A DNA stretch of 64,000 nucleotides from Dioscorea cayenensis subsp. rotundata (taxonomy: Eukaryota > Streptophyta > Magnoliopsida > Dioscoreales > Dioscoreaceae): positions 1,178,001 through 1,242,000 of the forward strand of contig NC_052483.1 of the NCBI RefSeq assembly GCF_009730915.1, given 5' to 3'. The position numbers and the translations under genes are program-made. Positions 47,774 to 58,842 of the stretch are shown one piece after another; the first letter of the stretch is position 1, and every line of letters starts with the position of its first letter. The notes beneath the pieces were generated by a model. It saw only the letters and a program-made list of their open reading frames with translations, was not told the origin of the DNA and did no database searches.

Positions 47774-50094
47774 TTAAGTAGACAAATTAAATGATAACAT
47801 AAAGGTATTAAACACTATTAGGTAATAGTTAAATACTATAATAAAACCTTTAAACAATATCATAAAAACTTTACACTTACCCGTCCATAGAAGCGGTTGA
47901 GGAAGATCCTCATCAACTCCTCGCTCAGTATTTGTTAACACGACTCGAGCCAACCCATTTCTTCTTCTTCGAATAAAAAGCTTTCCGAGCCAGTCCGGGT
48001 CCAATTTTTGATTGGCCGTGATCATCTCTCTCGTTGCTCGGTCGGGGTCTTGCAGACATCTTCCTCTCGATGCGGGGGCGATGGCGGCGACATCAGATCA
48101 ACCCGAGACACATCCTTACATGGTTGTTCTTGTTGTGGGATTGTGTCTGGCTTCGATGCAGGGATGACGTCGACAGCATCAACCGTAAACACATCCTTAC
48201 ATGGTTCTTGTTGTGGTGGGATTGTGTCATGCTTGGCTGCGGTACTGTCGGCCACGGCCACGGCAACGGATTCGACGATCTTCTCAACCGTGGCCATGAC
48301 AACATCATCATTGGGAGACACACCCTTAACTTGTTCTTGATCTTCGTGGGATTGTGTCCATCTTTGATGCCGCATCTCGTGCACGGTTCCACCGGGTCGA
48401 GGATTTCATCGAGAAGAGAGTCAACGACCTTCTCAACGGCAAGAACGGCCACATCATCTACGATGTCCTTCTCAACAACAGCATCAGTCGCCGATGGTGT
48501 TGCTATTGATTCATCGTCAGCCGGCGGTGGAGACAGAGACAGCATTGTTCTTCTCTTTTTCACAAGTCTCTTCGAATGTGGCCGCCTTGGAATGACCTTC
48601 CGACGATGATGTCGCTGCGTCAAATTCGGACGCCTCGTTCAGTCCCGGGTGCTTCAGTTCTTTCGAGGGATGGCGCGTACGGGTTGTGAACGCTCCTTTC
48701 CAGCGCCTCAACACGAGCGATAAGCCGAGGAAACTCGGTCATCAATATCTGGCATGCTCGCGATAAGAGTCGCGGTGACATATTCGCCTAATGTCACGCG
48801 GTGGGCGCCACGGTCGGAGGGCTGCCGGTCGGTGGGCTGCCACAATCGGGGGACTGTCGTTGTCGTGGTAGGGAGGGTTGTTACATCGCCGTGGTGAGGG
48901 GAGAGCTTCTCGGGCCGAGGAATCGCGTCGCGTGGTGGGGTGGAAGTAGGAGAACGGCATCCAAAGACGCATGCGATAGAGGCCGCCTCTCATCCTCGCC
49001 TCGAGCAAGTGGTTCCGGAGCAATGGCATCCATCCGTCGGTTGGCCCCAACAAATATTTCTTCTTCGAAAGATTCACGGAACCATCTCGAGAAACTAACA
49101 TATGTAAAACCAAACAATTTCAGATGAAATCATTCATTTTTAAACTATAAAAAAACTATATTTAAACAGAGTGTTTATATATTTAAACGTTATAGAATAT
49201 AATTAAACGGAGAACAAAAATATTTAAACCCGAGTATGAATAAGTTTTAAACGGTAAATACTAAAGTTAAACGCTAAATAAAATGTTTAAACATTAAAGA
49301 CTTATGTTAAACATTGTCCATGATTTATTACCTATTTTCCATCGAGCGATGACAAGCTCGTTTCTACCGTCGCTTGCTTCCGGTAAGTACTTTCACCAGT
49401 AGACGACGATCCTTGGGATCTTGCCGAACGGACTTTCTTTCCCCGTTCCGGTCACTCGTAAAACCGGGACGTTAAGCGCGACCGAGCAACCCTTAATGTA
49501 CCACGTGTTGGTCTTCTTCCCAGCGCATCTATCTTGCACTCGGGCGGTCGCTATGGAATATCCTCCATAAGCCACTTGGCGTCGCTCGCGCCCTACGCGT
49601 ATCGCCCCCATGGGCCGGTAGATCATCGACGTAATCAACGATGTAGTTCGAACCCGAGCATGATGTATTTGGGAAAAAGGACCGTCCCCTATGAGGTACA
49701 CCATCGGGAGTTTGACAAAATTATCTTCTTCTCCCTCACGTGGAACAAGTTGCACCGAGTGCTCTTGATGGAGTCTCCGTGTCTCTCGTAGGTCTTTGAT
49801 AGATACCCGCCCTTCGAGCCCGACCGGTTTTCTTCTTACGAAAGACCACCGCATCGCCATCGCAACGCGAGACCAAGAACGAGGGCACATCTTGAGATCC
49901 GAAACTCGGCGAGCTTTCCCCGATCCCGAATTTATTGGGTGCGACCATCGTACCTTTCTGCAAAAGAGAATCAAGAAGGGCCCTCTCTTGGTATATAGCT
50001 TCCAGCTCGATGAGCAGCTGCAAACGGTGTCCTTCGAATAATCTCCCGGTGTCGAGGGGTCAGTGTTATCTTTCAATTCGACTAAGGTCTCCAC
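47774..50094 (-). pseudogene. Upstream coding remnants of the MULE protease gene
   Basis: Several GC-rich minus open pieces (about 47870-48025, 48022-48714, 48742-49117, 49393-50094) have coding-like composition but are out of frame with each other. The middle piece is Ser/Asp/Val-rich with repeated KPDTIPQQEQPCKDV-like units. The far 5' piece contains VKLPMVYLIGDGPF, reminiscent of the DUF1985 region that precedes ULP1 domains in such elements; this assignment is tentative. Confidence 0.5.
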
Positions 50095-51076
50095 AACCGG
50101 GTGTCAAATAGCATCGCCCATTAACTAGGTTGACCGCCGTAATCACAAAGCTCGCGACAATAACAAACACATTCAACATGCGAGATTGACAAAAGTTTAA
50201 GCGGAAATATAAGGTTTTAAAATGGTAAACTCTCGCTTATTAAACAATGATATAAAAATGTTAAAGCAGAGACGAGAATACTTAAACAGAGACAACAAAT
50301 TTTTAAAAGCAGTAACATCTCATTTCTTAAACGTCAACCTCCTTTTGTAGAAACGCAACCATATCAAACGAAAGGGGAAATGTACATTATAAATATTACA
50401 CAAATCATAACAATCGAAAAAACTATTTCGATAGTGTATACATACGAAAATGCAAAACAAAAACAAAAACCCCAGTGAGAAATCTCCTGCAGACTAACAA
50501 AAACCCCAGATAGAAATCCCCCTGCATACTTCAATATCTTCCAACAAAAAGCAGAGCACAAAAACAAAAACCGAAAAAAATCTTTCTTTGTAATGAGCAG
50601 TTAACATAAAACCATACTCAATACCTTAGATTTCAAACTGATGAAATGCCAACTAGTTGCGCCGGGGGACTTCTCCTTCGAGATATCGGTGGAAAGGGAA
50701 AAAGTCGATGAAATGCCAATTACAGAGGCTCGCGGTAGAGACAACTTGGAGGCTACGGAAATGGAAAAGTCGAAGGCGTGAGTTGAGAAAAAACAAGTAA
50801 AAGGCTCCAATAAATTCGTCTCTCGGGATTACCCTACGGAAAACCGCCCACTTCCTCTCAAATCGCCGAGATGGCTGCAGCCACGACTCCCCATACAAGG
50901 GCATTTTCGTCCAAAAAATTTGAAACTCACTCCGTTCACATCCGTTACAGGGTTTGGGGGTTTGAAAAACATCGAGTTTAAAAGGAGGGGGATTTTGGGG
51001 ATTGCAAAACTAACGGGGTGTTTTTGGCAATTTTACAAATTTAAAGGGTTTTTTTGACAATTTCCACTAAAAAAAA

Positions 51077-54000
51077 CTTTGTATATTTATTATAATTTGA
51101 ATTTCTTATTTATTTCTACACATATGTACTTTGGTGCTTGAAGAAGCTTTTTGTTCCTCACTCTTGTTTTTTATTTTTGTTGTTTTCTGTTTTTTATTGT
51201 AATACACACATCTAATGATCTAGTGTTTTTTTTTTTTTTTCACTCCTGTTTAGTAGAGAGTTGTTGTATTTTTCTCTATTTAATGAAAATAATTTATCCA
51301 TTTTTTATATATAAATGATAATGTAAATAAGCCTTATGATATATTTTTTGTTTTTATTTAGTAAAATAAAAAATACAGTAGACCCAATCAATAAAATTGA
51401 ACTTTTGTATAAATCAAAATGATAATCTTGAATCTTGAATTCAAATGTTGGCTGCATTTATATATATTTATTATTTTTCCTCCAAATATATATATATCTA
51501 TAAATATAAAGAGATACCACGTGAATTTTTCTTGATTAAGTGATTGGTCCCAAATATTCAATGCAAGACCTTATTTATTGGTTTCAATAAATAGAACCAG
51601 TGGTGGTGCTGTTGAAGTTTATGCATGAAACCAGGGGTATTTTCGTCTTGTTGAGGTTTGGTAAATTTGCACTAGTTCCACCTGAAAACAGGGCCATCAA
51701 GTGGACCATTCTCTTGTCGTTACACGTGGCAGCCTGTAGAGTGGGGCCCGCAAATGAGAGGACCGAAACCATACGTTTATTTATGGTCACTAAAATAATG
51801 AGAGGTTGCAAAGGCACATCTATAAAAACCAATAAAGACATTTATATAAAATATCCCAAAATCTCACCAAACTAATATTCCACATCAGTTTGTGTTTTGA
51901 TGTGATAATAGTTATTAAATGCGTGTTGTTTAATTAGATGATAAACTAGTATTATTATATTTATAATAATATTTGTCAAACAATTGATTGATTAAAACTT
52001 TTAACTTGAAAAAAAATATTATATAAACTCCTTTTAATATTTTTTTAATGAAATATAGATAAATCATATGCATAAACTGTTAGAATAAATTATTCTAACG
52101 TATATAGCTAATGTAACAAAAAGCTTAATAGAATATTAGTTAAATCCACATAAAGTTACTAAGTTTAAACATTAAGGTTTCTTTATTTATGATGGTCGAA
52201 GAAGATTAAAGCTGAAGTTAAAACCGGGTGTAACTTTCTTTCTTTTTGCCTATAAATGCTCATCACGGTGAGAAGCTTTTTAACCATCGAGAAAGCACAA
52301 AATGAAAGAAGACGAGAGGAGAAAAAAAAACTAAAAAGAAAGGCTTTTATTCTTTTACCACATATTTTAAGTTTTTTTTTTTCATAAATGTAAGCATGAA
52401 TCAAGGCAAATTTTATGTGTATTTCATACCTTGTTTGTGTGAATCAAATCAAGTGTGCAAAAATTCTGGCTATTAAAGTGGTTTTTCATGTATTCGTTAT
52501 AGTTGCAATGGATATTTCTTTTAAAATGAGAAGCTTTCAACATAAACGTGAAGTCAATTTATCAACAAAACAGAAACACCTTACGCAGAGGATCCAGTGC
52601 TAATAGATCAAGATGTTATGAACACTCTCTTTAATATTATAAATCATTTATTACAATTACTATAAATATAACAATTTACAAATAAAATCATCAATTTATT
52701 AAGACAAGAGTGCACCTTCTATATATAATATTTATTTAGACATTATTGAATTGCTAACTTATCAAAAAAAAAAAAATGATTAGTTGAAGAAAATTGCATG
52801 ATTCAATAGTAATTGAATGGGCCAAGAATGGATTAACCAAGATGTTGAAAATGGTTGAATTAAGTGAGTCACTTTTGTGGGTTATTTTTCTAGGTGACAC
52901 TACAGTGGTCGTTGACAATTAAACATTTAATGATGCTGTCCGGGTATCCTTTAATTTATTATATTTTAAAATTTTATTCAAGTAAATAAATGATTTTTTT
53001 TTATATAAAAAAAAAAATCGTTGATAATCTAATAAAAAGAAGAATTGGAGTGGGTGTGGTTTGTAGGCCCACACTTTAATTTCACTTGCTGACGTGGCTC
53101 CCTTAAAATTATCCGGATTGGGTGGTAGTGTAGGACCCGCGGTGTCGGTGGAGATTCCAAAGTAGACACTAAAATGCGTGCGTCCATATTACTCTCAAGA
53201 TCACCATCCAATCTTGATCCAAGGGTGGAAAGCAACTGTGATTTGTGTGAAAAATGATTTTCTTTTAAAATAACTTGAAAATTACATTGCCAAAGATACT
53301 ACCGGTTAGTCCTTTTTGCTTCCATGATAGTTTATGCTGTGCGTGATAATACCATGGAACCAAGATACACATTATCACTTACACAGTAAAAGATAAAGTT
53401 CGTATAGCTGGGTTTTTAGAATCAGGGTATTTTTTTTTAATCTGACTTATCACAGTTTGATATGTGTCATGAAATTTTTTTTTTTTTTCAGAAAACACAT
53501 ATTAGGTTATGATAAGTCAAAAACTCTTGTTGTGAAACTAGGTAATATGAACTTTAAAAAGTAGCAATATTTTTATAATATAAATATTTATATAATTAAT
53601 TATTTTTATCATAAAAATATTTTTATAATTGAAATATTATAAAAATAATTTATAGGGAAAGTTTTTTAAATTTTAGTTATAATTTTTTCAAGTAATAAAA
53701 TTAAAAAATTTTAAATATTTATAAATTTAATAAATAAATAAATAATTGTACTTAAATTAATTTTGATGAAGAGTATTACATAATTAATAATAATAATAAT
53801 AATAGATAATTGGGTAATCTCACCATCCCACTTATATGGTAATTATAGCTTAAATTTATATCAAACCAAATAAATAAATAAGTAAATTCAGCATATTCAG
53901 TTACAACAAATTAAACAGTGTTGATATAAGTTAAAATATAATATTTTTCACTTACATTGTAATTTCAATTAATGACTAATCTATTACTATATTATATATT

Positions 54001-54245
54001 AAAATCAAATACTAAAATTTATAATCTATGTTTGTGAATAAGCCATCTCGATTTTTATAGTAAGTACGATGGAATCGTATCCATGGGATTATTATTCTTA
54101 TGTGGTAGCCAAGACTATTTTGTTTATGGGAGTTCTTTCTATGTTGTTTTTCTCTTTATTGTTGATGCATGTTTTTCCTTATTTTTGAGTCTGATTCCAC
54201 AGCAAGTAGCATTTGCATGTTTTCTTCCTTTTGTCTTTTTTTTTT
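51077..54245. other. AT-rich intergenic DNA
   Basis: No gene supported. A TATA-like CCTATAAATGC at about 52248-52258 and less AT-rich patches at about 51660-51770 and 53040-53230 are noted without coding support. Confidence 0.6.
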
Positions 54246-54463
54246 ATAAGAGGAACAAACAGCCCGAGCTCGCTTAAATCGTCGTGGGCGATCGCATGAG
54301 TCTAGGTGGAGCAATTGGGGATGGGGCCCGCTCACATATGGGCGCTAGGACGACCTACACACAATCACCGCTCACATCCTCCGTGCCCTCAGCCGAAAAT
54401 CAAACTCTCACCACTAGGTGAAGAGCTTTATCGGCAACCTGTATACTAATAGACCATTTTTTT
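54246..54463 (-). mobile_element. tRNA-derived SINE, same family as 11288-11518
   Basis: On the minus strand it reads GGTCTATTAGTATACAGGTT-GCCGATAAAGCTCTTCACC, then GTGAGAGTTTGATTTTCGG, matching the head (A-box and B-box regions) of the SINE at 11288. A T10 run at 54237-54246 is its A tail. It is more diverged in the 3' body; the flanking duplication is unclear. Confidence 0.8.
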
Positions 54464-55980
54464 TTCTTCTTTTTATCTTGTTGGGTGGAGTTTTATACTT
54501 ATCGTTCTATCTGTACATGTTTCTTTTTTATTTTAATTGAAACAGTTTATCCACTTATATCTATATAAAAAATAAAAAAATTTGCCATTGCACTGATGTT
54601 AAGTATAAAATTAATGCATGAAAGATTCAAGTCAGAGAATTTTACTATCCAATTGCAGTCTCAAGTATAAAATTAGTGCATTCGATGGCCTCCGCTCATC
54701 TTAATCATATTTGTTTTAATCTTTTATATTTTGTATGCCATTATTAATCACCAACTTTTGTCAGTGTATTATGTTTAGATGGAATAGCTCTAGTGCTCAA
54801 GTTAACTTTCTTGAATATGCAACTGAATTTTGAAATCATGAATATTTCCTAAGCTTGTGTTTTATTCTAATTAGAATGATGAGTTATTGCATGAGATCTT
54901 TGGGTCTCATTTTAACTCTCACTTGTTGAGCATGGGCTCAATTGATGACTTAGTCCAAACATGTGGGTTTGGATACCTTCTCATGTTAGTGATCACAATG
55001 AACTCATCTCTTCTGATTCTGGAAATCAGAAATACCATAATTTCAGCCTATTAAAAATTAATATATATCCTTATTCGTAATAGAAAATATATAATAATAT
55101 CATATGGGACACGTGTCAGAATATGATAGACTGCAACCAGTGTATTCTCTGGTTCCAGAACCAGGGGAGATGAACTCGATCACAATAGAATGGTTGGCTG
55201 ATATATTTGAGATATTTACTGTAGTTCACAGAGTTTATCTAGTTATAAATAATCTCAGTGATGACTTAAAATAATAATAATAATAATAATAATACACCAC
55301 TAATTTATTAAAAACCGGAACTCATAAAACAAACAAATAAATCTTTAATTTATTGAAAACCAGAAATCACAAAAGAGACCAATAAATTAGTGATTTATTA
55401 ATAACATCATTGATTTATTGAAAACCAGAAGTCATAAAGAAGACAAATAAACCACTAAACTACTAATTTATTGAAAACCAAAACTAAAAAAAACAAACAA
55501 ATGGCTAATTTATTAAAAATCAAAAATAAAAAAAGTTAGATACAACAAAATGAAAAGCGGTAAATCTTTTAACCAAAAAGAAAAAAAAATGAATTAAATA
55601 TAAATATTCCTGGGACGTTTTGGGCTAGATTGAGATTAAACATAAAATTTGTTTTAAATCTTTAGATTAAATTCATTTTAGTAGAAAAGTAAATGTGCAA
55701 CAGTGGAAGAGGTTCATTAATGATACTTCTTTAGTTTTTTTTTTATTACCAATAAATTTACATAGAAAGCACATTACAACAAAATATAATAATTTTCCAG
55801 AAAACAGCTCATGAAGCAGAAAACCATCTCCACCATTTCTAAACAGAAAAATAAAATAAAAAAGATGCATTATATGAGATTAAGTACAATAAGTAGTACA
55901 TCCATACAAACAAAATGCAAAGAAAAAAAAATTATAAGAAAAACAAAGATCAATGATTTGATGATTCATCAGAGAAAGGA
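54464..55980. other. AT-rich intergenic DNA
   Basis: No gene supported. It holds a CACGTG palindrome GACACGTGTC (55108-55117), an (AAT)n tract at about 55270-55293, and an irregular repeat of ATTTATTGAAAACCAGAA-like sequence about every 60 bp at 55300-55520. Confidence 0.6.
55300..55520. repeat. Short irregular tandem repeat, ~60-bp period
   Basis: Five diverged units of (T)TAATTTATTRAAAACCRGAA followed by AAA(C/G)AAACAAATAA. Confidence 0.6.
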
Positions 55981-56211
55981 TTATTTTTTCCCAGCATCTT
56001 CCACAGTAGTGTCTTTCTCAGAGAAGAGATGATGATGCTCACATGCTGCTTTTCCTATGAACATATCCACCAACAACCTTGTAATTTCAGTAGTTTTGGA
56101 GAAAACAAGAGAAGATGAAGAAGAAGAAGAAGAAGATGATGATGAAGATGAAAACTTAGACTTGGAATGATGATGGTATGGAAGAAAGAGCATTGCAGCA
56201 GTAGGTGCCAT
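55981..56211 (-). CDS. Possible small Ser-rich protein, unknown
   Basis: A 76-codon minus frame starts MAPTAAMLFLPYHHHSK, has 14 consecutive Ser (mixed TCT/TCA codons), then FSKTTEITRLLVDMFIGKAA and an acidic/basic end. The second half is not low-complexity and could be a short helix. A TA-rich tract and AG run upstream (56253-56305) would be the promoter side. I do not recognise the family; it may be chance. Confidence 0.35.
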   Translation of the reverse strand: MAPTAAMLFLPYHHHSKSKFSSSSSSSSSSSSSSLVFSKTTEITRLLVDMFIGKAACEHHHLFSEKDTTVEDAGKK

Positions 56212-56593
56212 TGTTGAAGATTATCAATGAAACATAACAAGTTAAATATGAATGATATATATATATATATATATATACATATATAAAGAGAGAGAGAGAG
56301 AGAAAAAAGAGATGAGATGGAATCAATGCATATTGAAAACCTGGGATTTGGATAAAGGAAACAAGGGGCGTGTCATCTGGTTTTGGACTCTTCTTTTCAA
56401 AAGAGTACTGTGGGCTTTGATGCTGGTTTTGGCACTCTCATTTCCCATGTTGTTTGTGAAGAGAAAAATAAATTTTATAATTGGATTCAGTACAAAATAT
56501 CCAATGTAGAACAAGGGAAGTTGTGCATAAATATTATATTATATTGAAAAAAAAAAAATGAAAGACATACAATAAAAATTCCTTTCCATATAA

Positions 56594-57232
56594 GCAAAAA
56601 TCTCTTGTGCTGGCCTTGGCCTTGCTAAATCTCATCCTAATTCACTTTCAATTAAGCAGTACTGCCAATTACTGCACTTTAGTGTCTATCTTTGATGCCT
56701 CTGTTTTCTTCTCATGTGTATATCAATAGTATTAGTAGTATCAAAGTAAAGGTATATGGTTATATTGATCTTTGCTTCCATCCTTCCATCAAATGGCTCA
56801 AAACATGCAAAAGTTCAAAAAAAATCTCTTATACTGCCCCATGCTCCATGTCATCTAGATTTCACTTGATGAAGCAGTAGAAAGCTTAATCAAGTGATCC
56901 AACCATTCCACTCTTTTCCTCCTTTTGTCAGTAATAACAATAGTATTATCTAAGCAAGGTTTCATCATCTGCTCAATGACTCAAAACTCATGCAAGTCCA
57001 TATCTCATCCTCATTCACCTGCTGAAGTAACTAAAGTTCAATCAAGCAATCCTCCCAATCAATACACCTCTTATCATCTTCTCCTGTTTCTCTCCTCCCC
57101 CAACAATGGCTTCCAATAAGATCTCCTTCTCTTTTCTTCTTTTCTTCCATAGTAATAATAGTACTATCAAAGCAAAGGTTTTTAACTGTTTCATTAATCC
57201 TTTGCTCTGTAATCCTACTGTCAATGATGAAC
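56594..57232 (-). repeat. Degenerate tandem copies of the PTF2 3' end
   Basis: Three extra copies of the last ~200-245 bp of the adjacent PTF2 gene lie directly downstream: about 56988-57232, 56802-56987 and 56594-56801, each more decayed. The nearest still encodes RINETVKNLCFDSTIITMEE and RCIDWEDCLIEL in pieces. All keep the landmarks (AA)ACATGCAAG, TTCACTTGATGAAGCAGTAG and AGTAATARYAGTAKTATC. Confidence 0.85.
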
Positions 57233-58798
57233 TCAAAAAACATGCAAGTCAAGCAATCTCTTATACTGTCCCTGTTCAATCTCATCTTCATTCACTTGAT
57301 GAAGCAGTAGAAGTTCAATCAAACAATCCTCCCAATCAATGCACTTAGCATCACCTTCACCATTCCCTTGCCTTCTTTTCCTCTTGCCCAACAATGGCTT
57401 CCAATCAGACCTCCTGCTGCTCTCCTCTGTTTCAGTAGTAATAGCAGATGTATCAAAGCAAGGATTCATGGTTTCATTGATTCTTAGCTTTGCAGCCTCT
57501 ATCTTCATCTTTCTCATCCTCCGAGACTCCAATCCGGCAACAAAAGAAGGCGGCAATGCCTCAAAACCAACGTCTCTCTCCACCACCTGCTCCAAAGTTA
57601 TCTCCTTGTTTGGCACCCATATCCCCCTTTTCTTCCATGAATCCAGCAAAACCTTCACATCCAATCTCCTCTTCTTCCCCAAATCCATTCCCAATCCAAC
57701 AGCGTTCTCTCCAACAGTGCCCAGCTTCTCCAATGCTTTCTTGTAACCATGCGCGAGTGATATTCCAGAAAGCTTCAATCTTTCCAACTCTTGGCTGCTC
57801 ATGCGAGAATAATTGTCCTTCGATTCATCCCCAGTTCCAACATTGAAGTACTTGGAATCCTCCTCCGAGTTCTTGCTCAAGAAATCATCCAAATCGAGAG
57901 AAAAAATCTCGTCTTGGGACCGTGCTTTGGAATTGGACTTTGATTTTATCTCCATTAAACGAATCAACAATGGAGCATGATGGATTAGGTTCTTCGCATT
58001 AACGTCCTCGCCCCATGGAAGCAAAGCCCTAGCGACACGAACGAGAGTATCGACGAACTCTTTGTACCTGAGCTTGCTCGTCGAGACGTTGGCATGGATC
58101 TCCGTGGCGATCTCGGAGATGGAGGCTTCTACGCTGTTGATTTCGGCGACAAAGGAAGCAACGGCAGCGACCAGTGGAAGGGGCTGGCGGCCGGTGGATA
58201 GGAACCACTTAGTGGCACACTGGATCAGGAACATCCCCTGTCCAATGATCTCCTCGGATTTCCGGCGATCAAGGGTGGAGAAGGAGGAGAAGGAGTGGAG
58301 AGCTCGGGAAAGGAAGAGAGAGGGATCGATCGGAGGGAGACAAGGGAGATCAAGACGGCGGGAGAGTTTGGAGGCAGCTCGGGCAATCCTCCGGGGTTCC
58401 ACGGAGACTGCATCGGCGACCTCAGAGATCGGAAGAGGAAGGCAGTGCTGGCGCGCGGCGATGAAGGAGGAGGCAGCAGCGACGGCGGGGATGAGAGGGA
58501 GACGGCCATCGGAGGCATCGGCAGCGAGGCGTTGGGCATCGGCGGCGCGATGGGCGGAGAGGCCAAGGCGGGAGGATACATCGGAGAAAAGAGCCCGGGC
58601 GTGGTACTGGCGGCGCTCGCGGTGGCCGAAGTCACCGAAGGAGTGGACGAGGGTGGCGGTGCGCTCGCCGTCGCCGGTGAAGATCTCGGCGACGAAGTCG
58701 TCGGTGTAGAGGACGACGCCGCACGTGTCGCACACCCGTGTGAACGTGCCCGGATCGACGATGATGCTGCCCTCGCCGCAGCTCGAGCACACCGCCAT
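57233..58798 (-). CDS. PTF2: Plant-specific TFIIB-related protein (PTF2 type)
   Basis: The product is a TFIIB-family general transcription factor paralogue restricted to plants; the Arabidopsis counterpart acts in germline and embryo development. It is a single exon of 521 residues. An N-terminal zinc ribbon, C4-x2-C7-x15-C23-x2-C26, is followed by cyclin-like helices (about 55-270; e.g. GMFLIQCATKWFLSTGRQPL), a basic low-complexity linker, and the diagnostic C-terminus IDWEDCLIELLLLHQVNEDE ... YKRLLDLHVF. The 5' half is very GC-rich, the 3' half AT-rich. Start 58798 (MAVCSSCGEG) puts the zinc ribbon at the terminus. A TATA box lies only ~37 bp upstream, so the leader must be very short. The 3' end is tandemly copied downstream. 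Confidence 0.93.
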   Translation of the reverse strand: MAVCSSCGEGSIIVDPGTFTRVCDTCGVVLYTDDFVAEIFTGDGERTATLVHSFGDFGHRERRQYHARALFSDVSSRLGLSAHRAADAQRLAADASDGRLPLIPAVAAASSFIAARQHCLPLPISEVADAVSVEPRRIARAASKLSRRLDLPCLPPIDPSLFLSRALHSFSSFSTLDRRKSEEIIGQGMFLIQCATKWFLSTGRQPLPLVAAVASFVAEINSVEASISEIATEIHANVSTSKLRYKEFVDTLVRVARALLPWGEDVNAKNLIHHAPLLIRLMEIKSKSNSKARSQDEIFSLDLDDFLSKNSEEDSKYFNVGTGDESKDNYSRMSSQELERLKLSGISLAHGYKKALEKLGTVGENAVGLGMDLGKKRRLDVKVLLDSWKKRGIWVPNKEITLEQVVERDVGFEALPPSFVAGLESRRMRKMKIEAAKLRINETMNPCFDTSAITTETEESSRRSDWKPLLGKRKRRQGNGEGDAKCIDWEDCLIELLLLHQVNEDEIEQGQYKRLLDLHVF

Positions 58799-58834
58799 CG
58801 TTGAAGAGACTCACAAGAGAGACAAGGGTTTGAA

Positions 58835-58842
58835 TTTTATAG
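58835..58842 (-). promoter_or_regulatory. TATA box of PTF2
   Basis: CTATAAAA on the minus strand, ~37 bp before the ATG at 58798. Usual TATA spacing predicts a start site within ~10 nt of the ATG. Confidence 0.5.

Larger units (their letters stand above)
43129..51067. mobile_element. Decayed Mutator-like element (MULE) with ULP1 protease
   Basis: About 7.9 kb. The ends are related inverted sequences: the left begins GGAAAATTACTATTCACCCC and the right, read inward, GTGGAAATTGTCAAAAAAACCC, both followed by runs of CCCC/AAAA. A 9-bp direct repeat T-AAAAAAAA (43120-43128, 51068-51076) fits the MULE duplication length but is low-complexity. Inside are a MuDR-type transposase fragment (+) and a ULP1-like protease (-), the gene pair of Kaonashi-type MULEs. 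Both are frame-broken, and no catalytic transposase domain was found. The left end is ~170 bp from the kinesin leader. Confidence 0.8.

Noticed and set aside
48008..48609. 191-codon + frame in the MULE
   Set aside because: Antisense to the low-complexity linker of the protease gene; no family likeness.
55300..55520. Regular repeats as a CRISPR-like array
   Set aside because: Plant nuclear DNA; repeats are degenerate, AT-rich and without unique spacers.
58062..58804. Two long + frames opposite PTF2
   Set aside because: Antisense shadows of the GC-rich 5' half; the PTF2 frame has the zinc ribbon and cyclin-like sequence.
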